Shown: in pieces, positions 1 through 9,604 of the stretch
How the letters are laid out: each line of letters starts with the position of its first letter
Numbering within the stretch: the stretch's first letter is position 1
From: Rosenbergiella australiborealis
GTDB taxonomy: Bacteria; Pseudomonadota; Gammaproteobacteria; Enterobacterales; Enterobacteriaceae
NCBI RefSeq assembly: GCF_018494035.1
Contig: NZ_JABBFO010000002.1
Location: 248,001-312,000, forward strand
Direction: 5' to 3'
Length of the DNA: 64,000 nucleotides
Notes under the pieces: generated by a model
Seen by the model: the letters and a program-made list of their open reading frames with translations, nothing else
Told to the model about the DNA's origin: nothing
The model's database searches: none
Made by a program: the position numbers and the translations under genes

Positions 1-1137
1 TTTACCACTGACCAATCTGTTATTGGGAATAAAGACCGCGTTGCAGTGACTTATTCTGGTTTTGCCGCCGATCTGAGTATCGGTAATACCGTGCTGGTTG
101 ATGATGGCCTACTAGGAATGGAAGTAATTGAAGTCACCGAACATACTGTTGTATGTAAAGTTCTTAACAACGGTGATCTGGGTGAAAATAAAGGGGTTAA
201 CTTACCAGGCGTCTCTATCCAACTCCCTGCTCTTTCTGAAAAAGATAAACGTGATTTAGTGTTTGGATGCGAACAAGGTCTTGATTTTGTTGCGGCCTCT
301 TTTATCCGTAAACGCTCCGATGTTTTAGAAATTCGTGAGCATTTAAAGCAGCATGGCGGCGAGCATATCCAAATCATCTCTAAAATTGAGAACCAAGAAG
401 GACTCAATAACTTTGATGAGATCCTTGAAGCCTCTGATGGCATCATGGTTGCCCGTGGCGATCTTGGGGTAGAAATCCCTGTTGAAGAGGTTATCTTCGC
501 GCAAAAAATGATGGTTAAAAAATGTAATCAGGCGCGTAAAGTTGTTATCACTGCAACGCAAATGCTTGATTCTATGATTAAAAACCCTCGTCCTACTCGT
601 GCCGAGGCGGGTGATGTCGCTAATGCCATCTTAGACGGAACTGACGCCGTCATGTTGTCAGGCGAGAGTGCTAAAGGGAAATACCCATTAGAAGCCGTGA
701 CCATCATGGCTACCATCTGCCAGCGTACCGATGCTGTTATGAAGAGCCGTATTGGTGAACTGAAAGAAGGCCATAAACTCCGTATCACTGAAGCGGTATG
801 CCGCGGTGCGGTTGAAACGGCTGAAAAACTTGAGTCAACACTGATTATCGTTGCAACTCAGGGTGGTAAATCAGCAAAATCTATTCGTAAATACTTCCCT
901 TCTGCGACCATCCTTGCGCTGACTAATAATGAAACGACTTCCCGTCAATTATTATTAACTAAAGGTGTTACGACGCACTTGGTTCCAGAAATCGCATCGA
1001 CTGACGATTTTTATCGCATTGGTAAAGAAATTGCGTTGGCGGAAGGTTTTGCACAAAAAGGTGATGTTGTTGTCATGGTTTCAGGGGCGTTAGTACCAAG
1101 TGGTACAACAAATACTGCTTCTGTTCATGTTATTTAA
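1..1137 (+). CDS. pykF: Pyruvate kinase I, 3' part (gene enters from the left edge)
   Basis: Pyruvate kinase converts phosphoenolpyruvate and ADP to pyruvate and ATP, the last step of glycolysis, in the cytoplasm. The reading frame is open from base 1, so the true start lies outside the window and about 378 C-terminal residues are visible; the E. coli enzyme has 470. Visible landmarks are the end of the inserted B domain, the catalytic barrel with [17 protein letters not shown] and MLSGESAKG, and the C-terminal regulatory domain ending [12 protein letters not shown], which closely matches PykF rather than PykA. A rho-independent terminator follows at once, and lpp comes next as in E. coli. 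The first internal ATG at 46 is not the start, because homology continues upstream of it. Confidence 0.97.
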   Translation, partial: FTTDQSVIGNKDRVAVTYSGFAADLSIGNTVLVDDGLLGMEVIEVTEHTVVCKVLNNGDLGENKGVNLPGVSIQLPALSEKDKRDLVFGCEQGLDFVAASFIRKRSDVLEIREHLKQHGGEHIQIISKIENQEGLNNFDEILEASDGIMVARGDLGVEIPVEEVIFAQKMMVKKCNQARKVVITATQMLDSMIKNPRPTRAEAGDVANAILDGTDAVMLSGESAKGKYPLEAVTIMATICQRTDAVMKSRIGELKEGHKLRITEAVCRGAVETAEKLESTLIIVATQGGKSAKSIRKYFPSATILALTNNETTSRQLLLTKGVTTHLVPEIASTDDFYRIGKEIALAEGFAQKGDVVVMVSGALVPSGTTNTASVHVI

Positions 1138-1154
1138 TTCCTACTAATAGTTTC

Positions 1155-1180
1155 AAGGCCAGATTTTCTGGCCTTTTTTA
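1155..1180 (+). terminator. Rho-independent terminator of pykF
   Basis: A 9-bp stem AAGGCCAGA/TCTGGCCTT with a TTT loop is followed by a T tract, 17 bases after the pykF stop codon. Confidence 0.9.
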
Positions 1181-1619
1181 ATTCCCCCTCTCTATTTCTC
1201 CTCCACTTTCTCGTTCGGTATCTCTGCTTTTAGAGAATTTATTAATTTTAAATGCACTAAAAAAGTGCTAATAATGGGAAAAGAGCGTAAAGAAAACGAT
1301 AAAAACTTAAAACTATTTCGTCGTGGTTAGTGAACTTTTTTTTATGAGTATTGTCGTAAAATTAGAGCGATTGATGATTATGCTTAGTTTTTAGACATTT
1401 CACTTAAAAATGTTAGCCTATAGGGCCTAATATCAATTACTTTTTTTCTTCAATAAACCTTTATTTATCGATAAATAAGATTAACGATCGCACTTTATGC
1501 GCTTATAACAAAGGTTACTCCGATTAAATTATATTTTTTCCTCGTTAAAATTTATCAAAAAAAAACTAATGTGCACTATTTAAGCGAATAAGCGCTTTTA
1601 AGCATCTTCTTATAAAAAA
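1181..1619. other. Long AT-rich pykF-lpp intergenic stretch
   Basis: No credible reading frame with a ribosome site was found on either strand. The stretch is very AT-rich, with many A and T runs. Such DNA upstream of lpp may act as a curved or UP-element-like region for the very strong lpp promoter, but that is inference. Confidence 0.5.
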
Positions 1620-1660
1620 TTTATTCTCAACTTAAAAAACTTTGTGTAATACTTATATGG
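1620..1660 (+). promoter_or_regulatory. lpp promoter
   Basis: The sequence from 1620 to about 1680 is nearly superimposable on the E. coli lpp promoter and leader as I recall it. It shows TTCTCAACTTAAAAAAC, then TTTGTGTAATACTT with the -10 element TAATACT at 1647-1653, and a GGCTACATGGA-type start region, so the transcript should begin near 1660. The untranslated leader ends in a GAGGGTAAAATA ribosome site before the ATG. Confidence 0.8.
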
Positions 1661-1675
1661 CTACATGGATATTAA

Positions 1676-1933
<258 letters not shown>

Positions 1934-1948
1934 GAGTCTTGGACTAGA

Positions 1949-1979
1949 AAATGGCACTCTTCGGGGTGCCATTTTTTTT
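1949..1979 (+). terminator. lpp terminator
   Basis: The stem AATGGCAC/GTGCCATT, with an apical TCTTCGGG loop region, is followed by eight T residues, 15 bases after the lpp stop. Confidence 0.9.
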
Positions 1980-2000
1980 ATTCAAATATCGCTCACCCTA

Positions 2001-2028
2001 TTGCAAAGACATAAGAACTCGCTATGAT
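2001..2028 (+). promoter_or_regulatory. Predicted promoter of the Fur-controlled gene
   Basis: A candidate -35 element TTGCAA (2001-2006) and a -10 element TATGAT (2023-2028) are 16 bp apart. The -10 element overlaps the Fur box, the usual geometry for repression. Confidence 0.55.
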
Positions 2029-2044
2029 AATGATAACTGTTATC
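2026..2044 (+). promoter_or_regulatory. Fur box
   Basis: GATAATGATAACTGTTATC matches the classical 19-bp Fur consensus GATAATGATAATCATTATC at 16 of 19 positions, with both outer arms perfect. It overlaps the predicted -10 element and lies 18 bp before the start codon of the next gene. Iron-dependent repression of that gene is the simple reading. Confidence 0.85.
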
Positions 2045-2062
2045 ATTAAAGAAGGAGCTATT

Positions 2063-2476
2063 ATGCCTATCCCTCATTCATTCTCGCTCTGGATAACCAG
2101 TAATCTTGATGCTTATCAGCAAGCCCTAGCCGACTTACGTGTGGAATACTATCTTGCTGAACGGCCGCTGCATCAACCGCAATGTACATTGGCTCAATTA
2201 CGTCAATTCAATGATCTGAGCCTAAAAATCGCTGATTACTGTTATACACAAGGCGATGATGACAATTATTTTGCCATCTTATTTAACTTACACCAGAAGT
2301 TGATTGACCAATTACATCACGATGGGCCACGTGCCCCTCTGTTTCGACTGCAGGCGCTACAACTAGCCCGTCACTCCATGACAGGATTATGCCAAGTATT
2401 CATCGCTCAGGGGAATTGGCAAAGAGCCAGCGAATTGCAACGTGAATTCTTGCAATACGCTGACTCAATGAACTAG
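2063..2476 (+). CDS. Uncharacterised 137-residue protein behind a Fur box
   Basis: I do not recognise this protein. The ATG at 2063 is preferred over the in-frame upstream start because GAAGGAG lies 6 bases before it and the upstream start falls inside the Fur box. The product is soluble, without a signal peptide or membrane segment, and probably all-helical, with evenly spaced Leu, Gln and Arg residues in LAQLRQFNDLSLKIADYC and LFRLQALQLARHSM. It has three cysteines but no metal-binding cluster pattern. It occupies the place where E. coli has ldtE, suf and menI, and it converges on ydiJ with only 6 bp between the stops. Iron-starvation induction follows from the Fur box; a role in iron homeostasis is inference. 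Confidence 0.8.
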   Translation: MPIPHSFSLWITSNLDAYQQALADLRVEYYLAERPLHQPQCTLAQLRQFNDLSLKIADYCYTQGDDDNYFAILFNLHQKLIDQLHHDGPRAPLFRLQALQLARHSMTGLCQVFIAQGNWQRASELQREFLQYADSMN

Positions 2477-2482
2477 GAAGGG

Positions 2483-5400
2483 TTACTGCTGTTGCTGTAC
2501 CATCTGTAATAATGCTTGGAGGGGATGTTTAATTTTCTCTCCGCCAAAGCGTTTCACTTGGCTTCTGCACGAAAAACCTGTAGCCAGACAACGCGATGCA
2601 GGTTTACCTTCAAGTTGCGGTTGCCATGAAAGGTCGAAGATCTTACGTGAATTATCGAGGTTACGTGCCTCGTGTCCGTAAGTTCCGGCCATTCCACAAC
2701 ATCCGGCATTGATCGTATGCAAGGTCGCGCCATATTGACTAAAAATCCCTTTCCATTGTTGCGTTGCCGAAGGCAGCGCCGTCACTTCGGTACAGTGTGC
2801 AAAAAGATACCAGTCACCATTAGATACTGAGGCATACCGCGATAGTTTAGGGAGAGTGTTTAACCATTCATGGGCTAATAACACGGTAAACTCACCGCGC
2901 TGCTTACCCAGTATTTTGTATTCGTCGCGATAGCATAATACTAAAGCGGGATCAGTTCCCACCATCGGGATATTTAACGCTGCCACACGGTTCAATACCT
3001 CCGCACTTTTTTGCGCTGTACGCGTGAAACGCTTTAAAAATCCTTTTACTTGCTGCGGCTTTCCGTTAGGAACGAATGGTAATAGCACGGGTTTATAGCC
3101 AAGATGAGCGATAAGCTGCACCAGATCACTGACCAAATTCGCTTCATAAAAACTGGTGAAAGGATCTTGAACGACTACCACATACTCCGCTCTCTGCTCA
3201 GCAGTCAAAGCTTGTAAATCTTCTAAGGTCGTTGCGAGTGCTGAATGACCGGCTAACTGTTTATTCAATGTTGGTGACGATAATGGCGGTAAGTCGACCA
3301 TCCCAACATAACGTCGACTCAGCTGATTCACCCATGATTTAGTCAGAAAGAAGTTCATCATCTGGGGTGCCTTCGCCATGATCGGCAACAACGGTTCAAT
3401 ATTTGCGACGATGTGATCGGAGATAGGCCGTAAATAGCGGGTGTGATAAAGAGCTAAGAATCGCGCACGAAATTCAGGCACGTCGATTTTAATAGGACAC
3501 TGCGTGGCGCAGGCTTTACAGGCTAAGCAGCCATCCATCGACTCTTTGACTTCGTGAGAGAAGTCAGCGTTTTCCGCTCGTGATCCCCAGCTATTTTTTA
3601 TTTTTTGGCTTAATGTCCGCAATGAAAGGCTTTGAGTCGTATCGATACTTTGCGGATCGATATTCTGCTCAGAGAGTAAACGTAACCACTCTCGTACCAA
3701 GGTCGCCCGACCTTTAGGTGAATGTATTCTGTCGCGAGTCACTTTCATTGAGGGACACATCGGGCTATTGACGTCGAAATTAAAGCATAATCCATTACCA
3801 TTGCAGTCCATTGCCCCGCGCCAACTCTCGCGAACTACAATCGGAATTTGTCGGTCGAAAGATCCCCGTGTCGGACTATCTATAGCGTACAGCGGCGTAT
3901 GATTATCAAGCGGCTGACAAATTTTGCCGGGATTAAGACGATTATTAGGGTCAAAAGCGGTTTTGATTCGACGCAGTAGAAGGTAAAGCTCATGGCCAAA
4001 AAAGTCTTCGCTATAGGCAGAACGATAGCCTTTCCCATGCTCACCCCATAGCAATCCGCCATAGCTTCGTGTCAGGGCTGCGACTTGGTCAGAAATAGTC
4101 AACATCAGCTGGTGTTGCTCAGGTGAAGTCATATCCAGCGCAGGTCTAACGTGTAATACACCCGCATCAACGTGACCAAACATACCATAGGAGAGGTTAT
4201 AGCTGTCTAAAATGGCTCTAAACTGTGTGATGTAGTCAGCCAAGTGTTCAGGTGGTACTGCGGTATCCTCGACAAAAGGAATCGGTTTAGCCCGCCCCTT
4301 AGCATTACCGAGTAGCCCTACCGCTTTTTTTCGCATGGCATAGATGCGCTCAACTTGATCTAACTCGCGACAACATTGATATCCAATCACCCCAGCCTGT
4401 TGAGTATCACGCAGAGTATCGAGTTTTTGACACAGCTCAGCAACTTGCCGTTCAATCTGCTCACGGTCATTACCCGCAAACTCAACTAAATTGATCCCTT
4501 GCATAACATGGCCGTCAACATCAGTAATTAATTCACTGACTGAATGCCAAACGATATCTTCGCGGGCGAGATTGAGTACAGTAGAGTCGACCGTCTCAAC
4601 AGAGAGCGCTTTTGCCTCTACAAGAAAGGGTGCGTTGCGCAGGGCTGAATCGAAAGAGTCATACTTAATATTCACTAATTGACGTACTTTGGGTATCGGC
4701 AGAATATTGAGTTTTACCTCAGCAATGAAAGCTAAAGACCCTTCTGCGCCGCAAAGTATACGTGTCAGGTCAAAATACTCACCCTGTTGTGAAAAAACGT
4801 GTCGCAAGTCATAACCCGTTAAAAATCGATTTAACTTAGGAAATTTTTCCTCAATAAGTGCAAGGTTGTCATGGCAGCTGTTCATTACCTCGCGATAAAT
4901 AGCCGATTCTTGAGTGGCTCCTTGAGCAATCGTTTCCGCATGCTGACGAGATAAAGGTGCTGTGTCTATCACCTCACCATTTATCAGTACCGTACGTGTA
5001 CCCAATACATGATCAGATGTCTTACCATAGACCAACGACCCCTGACCAGAGGCATCAGTACTAACCATTCCTCCAATCGTAGCGCGATTACTGGTCGATA
5101 ATTCGGGTGCAAAGAAAAAACCATGCGGCTTTAGCCAAGCGTTAAGCTGATCTTTTACCACCCCCGCTTCGACACGTACCCAACCCTCTTCAGCATTAAA
5201 ATCAAGAATACGATTCATATGCCGAGAAAGATCGATCACGATTCCATTATTCAAGGATTGACCGTTGGTCCCTGTTCCCCCACCACGGGGAGTAAAAGCG
5301 ATAGCCTGATAATCTTTGGTATGCGCTAGCTGGGTGATAATGACAATATCAGTTAACGATTTTGGAAAAAGAATGGCATCCGGTAAATTTTGATAAATAC

Positions 5401-5536
5401 TATTATCGGTCGCCATGCTTAGCCTATCAGCATAGCGTTGCCCTATATCTCCCTCAAACCCTTGCTGTTTAAGTGCAGCTAAAAATTTACGGGTGATGTC
5501 TGTCTGTCCTGGGGAGTGTTTTAGTTGTGGAATCAT
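2483..5536 (-). CDS. ydiJ: FAD/Fe-S D-2-hydroxyacid dehydrogenase YdiJ
   Basis: This is a large flavo-iron-sulfur oxidoreductase of the GlpC/GlcD-fusion type; its E. coli homolog is reported to oxidise D-2-hydroxyglutarate. The 1017-residue protein has an N-terminal FAD-binding PCMH domain (ARGGGTGTNGQS near residue 80), an FAD-linked oxidase C-terminal domain with HVDAGVLHVRPALD, and GEHGKGYRS. A 4Fe-4S motif CLACKACATQCP lies near residue 667, and a CCG-type redox motif GCCGMAGTYGHE near residue 945. Length and architecture equal the family. It is transcribed alone; E. coli has menI (ydiI) upstream, missing here. Electrons probably pass to the quinone pool, which is inference. Confidence 0.93.
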   Translation of the reverse strand: MIPQLKHSPGQTDITRKFLAALKQQGFEGDIGQRYADRLSMATDNSIYQNLPDAILFPKSLTDIVIITQLAHTKDYQAIAFTPRGGGTGTNGQSLNNGIVIDLSRHMNRILDFNAEEGWVRVEAGVVKDQLNAWLKPHGFFFAPELSTSNRATIGGMVSTDASGQGSLVYGKTSDHVLGTRTVLINGEVIDTAPLSRQHAETIAQGATQESAIYREVMNSCHDNLALIEEKFPKLNRFLTGYDLRHVFSQQGEYFDLTRILCGAEGSLAFIAEVKLNILPIPKVRQLVNIKYDSFDSALRNAPFLVEAKALSVETVDSTVLNLAREDIVWHSVSELITDVDGHVMQGINLVEFAGNDREQIERQVAELCQKLDTLRDTQQAGVIGYQCCRELDQVERIYAMRKKAVGLLGNAKGRAKPIPFVEDTAVPPEHLADYITQFRAILDSYNLSYGMFGHVDAGVLHVRPALDMTSPEQHQLMLTISDQVAALTRSYGGLLWGEHGKGYRSAYSEDFFGHELYLLLRRIKTAFDPNNRLNPGKICQPLDNHTPLYAIDSPTRGSFDRQIPIVVRESWRGAMDCNGNGLCFNFDVNSPMCPSMKVTRDRIHSPKGRATLVREWLRLLSEQNIDPQSIDTTQSLSLRTLSQKIKNSWGSRAENADFSHEVKESMDGCLACKACATQCPIKIDVPEFRARFLALYHTRYLRPISDHIVANIEPLLPIMAKAPQMMNFFLTKSWVNQLSRRYVGMVDLPPLSSPTLNKQLAGHSALATTLEDLQALTAEQRAEYVVVVQDPFTSFYEANLVSDLVQLIAHLGYKPVLLPFVPNGKPQQVKGFLKRFTRTAQKSAEVLNRVAALNIPMVGTDPALVLCYRDEYKILGKQRGEFTVLLAHEWLNTLPKLSRYASVSNGDWYLFAHCTEVTALPSATQQWKGIFSQYGATLHTINAGCCGMAGTYGHEARNLDNSRKIFDLSWQPQLEGKPASRCLATGFSCRSQVKRFGGEKIKHPLQALLQMVQQQQ

Positions 5537-5711
5537 TTGCCCATTGCCAATGTAAAAGTGGTCTCGTTCAACCCCTTTGTTTTATCATATTTTTATAGTG
5601 CTGCCTTGTGGGATTACGAAATTTATCGAAAAGAGATGTTGTTCACCCTACGAATCAAGCATCATAGACTCAATAAAAAGCCGGGCTTAATGAATACAAG
5701 GAACATTTACC

Positions 5712-6863
5712 ATGAGTAGACCGCTTCCACCGGAGCGAAGTATTCCACAACGCTTATTAACATTAATATTTTTTTTATTAATGATTGTCAGTTGTTTCTG
5801 GGTCGTGCAACCCTTTATTTTAGGCTTTGCATGGGCTGGAATGGTCGTCATTGCAACATGGGGAATGATGTTACGCATTCAACGACTGCTTTGGAATCGA
5901 CGTACCTTGGCCGTTATTGTGATGACGTTTATTATATTACTCGTCTTTATCATCCCTATCGCTCTACTTGTGAGTAGTGTTCTCGACAATGCACAACCCG
6001 TTCTGCATTGGTTAAGCGCTGGGCATCTGGTGATGCCACAATTAGCTTGGCTGGATGCACTGCCCCTAGTCGGCCATAAAGCCTCACATTATTACCATCA
6101 AATGGTCGCAGGAGGAGGAGCCCAATTACTCGCCATGCTTCAACCCTACATTGGTCGAACCACCAGTTTCTTTGTTGCTCAAGCGGGGCATTTTGGACGA
6201 CTACTCGTACACTTAGCGTTAATGCTGTTGTTCAGTGCCCTACTGTACTGGCGTGGTGAGCGTGTTGCGATGGGCGTTCGGCATTTTGCTTTCTGGTTAG
6301 CGGGCAGCCGCGGAGATGCGGTAGTTATTTTAACAAATCAAGCAATTAAAGCGGTCGCCCTCGGGATTGTCGTAACGGCATTACTCCAGGGGGTTGTCGG
6401 AGGAATAGGCCTTGCTTTAGCGGGCATTCCTTATGCCACCATTTTGACCGTCTTGATCATTCTCTGCTGTTTGATTCAAATTGGTCCATTGCTAGTGCTG
6501 ATTCCAGCGATTATTTGGCTTTATTATAGTGGCGATACGACATGGGGAACTGTTTTAGTAGTCTGGAGCATTATAGTTGCCTCAATGGACAGTGTCATAC
6601 GCCCCATGCTTATTCGCTTAGGCGCCGATTTACCGATGTTGATTATACTCACTGGTGTTATTGGTGGTTTGATTGCCTTCGGAATGCTGGGATTATTTAT
6701 TGGACCGGTGGTGTTAGCGGTCTCTTATCGGCTAGTGAGTGTGTGGATGAATGAAGCACCTTGCCCGGATGCTCCACCAGAAGAAGTTCTTGAAGAACTC
6801 TTCGAGGATACCCGACATACTGCCGAGCGGCAGCGTAAAACCCATATAGCTAAAGAATCCTAA
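5712..6863 (+). CDS. ydiK: AI-2E family membrane transporter YdiK
   Basis: This is an inner-membrane protein of the AI-2E/PerM family, which includes putative efflux carriers and autoinducer exporters; the substrate of YdiK is not established. The 383-residue product has about seven or eight hydrophobic segments: paired helices at residues 15-70, a periplasmic region at about 85-150, then a dense block from 150 to 355. The conserved family stretch LGIVVTALLQGVVGGIGLAL and the late GVIGGLIAFGMLGLFIGPV motif are present. The tail is charged and cytoplasmic. A ribosome site AAGGAAC precedes the ATG. It is divergent from ydiJ, with the RprA-type RNA immediately downstream, as in E. coli. Confidence 0.92.
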   Translation: MSRPLPPERSIPQRLLTLIFFLLMIVSCFWVVQPFILGFAWAGMVVIATWGMMLRIQRLLWNRRTLAVIVMTFIILLVFIIPIALLVSSVLDNAQPVLHWLSAGHLVMPQLAWLDALPLVGHKASHYYHQMVAGGGAQLLAMLQPYIGRTTSFFVAQAGHFGRLLVHLALMLLFSALLYWRGERVAMGVRHFAFWLAGSRGDAVVILTNQAIKAVALGIVVTALLQGVVGGIGLALAGIPYATILTVLIILCCLIQIGPLLVLIPAIIWLYYSGDTTWGTVLVVWSIIVASMDSVIRPMLIRLGADLPMLIILTGVIGGLIAFGMLGLFIGPVVLAVSYRLVSVWMNEAPCPDAPPEEVLEELFEDTRHTAERQRKTHIAKES

Positions 6864-6872
6864 GTGTGTTCT

Positions 6873-6886
6873 GGGAGAATTCTTAC
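6873..6886 (-). promoter_or_regulatory. Possible RcsB box upstream of rprA
   Basis: On the minus strand this reads GTAAGAATTCTCCC, close to the RcsB box TAAGAATATTCCTA. RcsB is the known activator of rprA in enterobacteria, and the site lies just before the predicted RNA start. The match was made by eye. Confidence 0.45.
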
Positions 6887-6917
6887 ATATTGCAGGGCGC
6901 TGACGGAGTAGTATCGT

Positions 6918-6996
6918 CTAAGACGCGTTTAGTTTACCTGCCTTAAATATTGAATTGCTGTGTGTCGTATTTCCCGCCTATTGGCGGGTTTTTTTT
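6918..6996 (+). ncRNA. rprA: RprA-type small regulatory RNA
   Basis: RprA is an Hfq-dependent small RNA that activates rpoS translation and is induced by the Rcs phosphorelay. The 14 bases GAATTGCTGTGTGT at 6952-6965 are identical to the conserved 3' part of E. coli RprA. They are followed, as there, by a terminator hairpin CCCGCC-TATT-GGCGGG and eight T residues (6973-6996). The position directly downstream of ydiK is the E. coli position. The 5' part shows little visible similarity to E. coli, so the start (about 6918, downstream of a TAGTAT -10 candidate) is uncertain by perhaps 20 bases. Confidence 0.75.
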
Positions 6997-7088
6997 GTCT
7001 CAAACAAGCCATGTTCATTTCTGCGATTTTCGTTTATTGTTGAGCGATAATTATCGGTATGTTGCCGATGAGCCCTACAGAGTAGATC

Positions 7089-8141
7089 ATGACCTTAACC
7101 GACGAACTTAGAACTGTACCTGTCGGGACATTGATGACTGCACACCAACTGAATCAACGCGTCCCCATTACAGAAAATTGCCAACATCTTATCCTGGCTA
7201 CACGTCAAGCCATTAGCCAAATTTTACAGGGTAATGACAAGCGCTTACTGGTTATTATCGGGCCTTGTTCCATTCATGATCCGATTGCTGCTGTTGATTA
7301 TGCTACCAGGCTTAAACCCTTGCGCGATAAGTATCAAGGTCGCCTTGAAATCATTATGCGAACCTATTTCGAGAAACCGCGCACGATTGTCGGTTGGAAA
7401 GGCTTAATCAATGATCCGCATCTCGATGGAAGCCACGATATCAACCACGGGTTGGTTATCGCCCGGCAGTTATTATCGGATATCAATACACTAGGGATGC
7501 CGACAGCCACTGAGTTTTTAGATATGGTGACGGGGCAATATATTGCTGATTTTATTAGCTGGGGGGCGATTGGTGCTCGTACAACTGAAAGCCAAATTCA
7601 TCGGGAAATGGCCTCGGCACTCTCTTGCCCTGTAGGGTTTAAAAATGGTACTGACGGGAATTGCAAAATCGCCATTGACGCAGTCCGCGCGGCCCAAGTT
7701 CCACACCTTTTTCTCTCGCCAGACAAACATGGGCAAATGTCTGTCTATCAGACCTTGGGAAATCCAGATGGGCATATTATCTTGCGGGGAGGTAAAGAGC
7801 CCAATTATCAATCGGTCTATGTGAAACAGTATCAGGAAGCACTTTCTGCAGCGACACTCTCAGACCGTATGATTATTGATTGCAGTCACGGTAACTGCCT
7901 GAAACAGCATAAGCGGCAGCGAGTGGTCGTTGATGACATCGCCCAACAGCTGAGTCACGACAATCATGGCATTGCAGGGGTAATGATTGAGAGTTTCATT
8001 GTTGAAGGCCGCCAAGATTGGCAAGGCAATGGTAAGGACTGCTATGGCCAATCTATTACCGATGCGTGCCTTGGATGGGACGATACCGAACAAGTCCTTG
8101 CGACCTTAGCTGCGGCTGTTGACCTTGGCCAACAGCCTTAA
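7089..8141 (+). CDS. aroH: 3-deoxy-7-phosphoheptulonate (DAHP) synthase, AroH type
   Basis: The enzyme condenses phosphoenolpyruvate and erythrose 4-phosphate to DAHP, the first step of the shikimate pathway. The 350-residue protein carries class I DAHP synthase signatures: LLVIIGPCSIHDP with the metal-binding Cys, MRTYFEKPRTIVGWKGLINDP, GARTTESQIHREMAS, and IIDCSHGN near residue 260. The N-terminus (MTLTDELRTVPVGTL) and the location between ydiK and selO identify it as the AroH isozyme, tryptophan-sensitive in E. coli. It converges on selO with three bases between the stop codons. I could not see the TrpR operator that controls aroH in E. coli. Confidence 0.93.
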   Translation: MTLTDELRTVPVGTLMTAHQLNQRVPITENCQHLILATRQAISQILQGNDKRLLVIIGPCSIHDPIAAVDYATRLKPLRDKYQGRLEIIMRTYFEKPRTIVGWKGLINDPHLDGSHDINHGLVIARQLLSDINTLGMPTATEFLDMVTGQYIADFISWGAIGARTTESQIHREMASALSCPVGFKNGTDGNCKIAIDAVRAAQVPHLFLSPDKHGQMSVYQTLGNPDGHIILRGGKEPNYQSVYVKQYQEALSAATLSDRMIIDCSHGNCLKQHKRQRVVVDDIAQQLSHDNHGIAGVMIESFIVEGRQDWQGNGKDCYGQSITDACLGWDDTEQVLATLAAAVDLGQQP

Positions 8142-8144
8142 CGA

Positions 8145-9581
8145 CTAACTCGAGCAGCTGATTTCAAGCTGCTTACCCCATTGAGGGGGACGCTCAGCGA
8201 AAGGACTGCTATCAAGCTGTTGTGAAAAAGGATTGAGCAGCGCAAGGTGTAACTCTGCTAAGACAGTTGTATCCCCTTGCTCCGCTGCACGAATAGCTTC
8301 TTGTGCAAGATAATTACGCAACACCACCGCAGGGTTAATCGCCAGCATTCGTGTTTGACGCAAAGAGATTTCCATCGGCTCTAAAGCAAGACGTTGCTGA
8401 TAACGTAAGAACCAACTGTCAAAAGCAGCTCGGTCAATAAAATTATCACGTAATACGCCACCCTTTTCACTTCCAGCAGAGTAGCTCAATAAACGGAACG
8501 TTTGCGTATAATCCGCTTTTTCGCGCTCCATCAAAGCAAATAGCTCAATAAGTAGATCATTATCTTGCGGCTTCGCTTCATAAAGCCCTAATTTAGCGCG
8601 CATACGCTCTCCCCAAGTCCCCATGAGTGCCGGTTCGTAATTTTTCAGCGCTAACTTAATTTTGTCCACAGGAAGAAGGCCAGATAGTGCATGAGCTAGA
8701 CGGTTAAGATTCCACAATCCTATCGTAGGCTGATTTTCAAATGCATAGCGCCCCTGATAGTCACTGTGATTACAAATCAGGTCAGGTTGGTAATCGTCCA
8801 TGAAAGCATAAGGACCATAATCCAACGTTAAGCCAAGTAATGACATATTATCGGTATTCATTACCCCGTGAGCAAACCCAACACTTTGCCACTGACCAAT
8901 CATCATCCCTGTACGACGCACAATATCGGAGAACCAAAGGAAATAACGATCCTCGTCTTCGGCAAGCTCCGGCCAAAAATGGGTGATGCTATAGTCGGCT
9001 AACTTTCTTAAGGCTTCGGGTTGTTGTCGGTAAAAAAGATGCTCGAAGTGTCCAAAACGTAAATGGCTTTGAGCTGTACGAATTAACATGGCTCCAGGTT
9101 CAGGAACCTCTCGATGAATAATATCACTGCCTGTCGCAATACTCAGTGCGCGAGTCGTCGCGATACCTAACCCATGCATTGCTTCCGAGGCAAGAAACTC
9201 TCGGATCGTCGAACGTAATACTGCTCGGCCATCACCCATTCGTGAATAAGGCGTTTTTCCTGCACCTTTTAAATGCCAGTCAACCTTGTTGCCATTGGGG
9301 AGTAATTGTTCACCCAATAATAAGCCTCGTCCATCGCCTAATTGCCCAGCCCAGACTCCAAATTGGTGCCCACTATAGACTTGGGCTATTGGCCGCATTC
9401 CAGAAAGGAGTTCACCGCCCCACCATACCGATGACTTTTCCATCTCCTCTGATGCAGGTAAACAGAGATCAGAGGCGAGGTGACGGTTGAAATAAAGAAG
9501 TTTCCCCTGCTGCAAAGGCGTCGGCATCACTTCCGTACACAGTTCAGGAAGTTCACTACACCATTGATGTTCAAATTTCAT
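8145..9581 (-). CDS. selO: Protein adenylyltransferase SelO (YdiU)
   Basis: SelO is a pseudokinase-fold enzyme that transfers AMP from ATP to protein hydroxyl groups and is implicated in the oxidative stress response. The 478-residue product equals E. coli YdiU in length. Family motifs are present in order: [17 protein letters not shown] near residue 70, [18 protein letters not shown] with the nucleotide-binding lysine near 107, [19 protein letters not shown] in the catalytic region, and RNYLAQEAI near the C-terminus. The bacterial form ends without a selenocysteine. It is transcribed leftward and converges on aroH; nlpC is its upstream neighbour, with the gene running in the same direction. 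Confidence 0.95.
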   Translation of the reverse strand: MKFEHQWCSELPELCTEVMPTPLQQGKLLYFNRHLASDLCLPASEEMEKSSVWWGGELLSGMRPIAQVYSGHQFGVWAGQLGDGRGLLLGEQLLPNGNKVDWHLKGAGKTPYSRMGDGRAVLRSTIREFLASEAMHGLGIATTRALSIATGSDIIHREVPEPGAMLIRTAQSHLRFGHFEHLFYRQQPEALRKLADYSITHFWPELAEDEDRYFLWFSDIVRRTGMMIGQWQSVGFAHGVMNTDNMSLLGLTLDYGPYAFMDDYQPDLICNHSDYQGRYAFENQPTIGLWNLNRLAHALSGLLPVDKIKLALKNYEPALMGTWGERMRAKLGLYEAKPQDNDLLIELFALMEREKADYTQTFRLLSYSAGSEKGGVLRDNFIDRAAFDSWFLRYQQRLALEPMEISLRQTRMLAINPAVVLRNYLAQEAIRAAEQGDTTVLAELHLALLNPFSQQLDSSPFAERPPQWGKQLEISCSS

Positions 9582-9604
9582 TATTACCTCGGAATTTTAA
9601 CGGG

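Noticed and set aside
5525-5719. 64-codon frame between ydiJ and ydiK
   Set aside because: It begins inside ydiJ, has an unlikely composition and ends over the ydiK start; the region is better read as divergent promoters.
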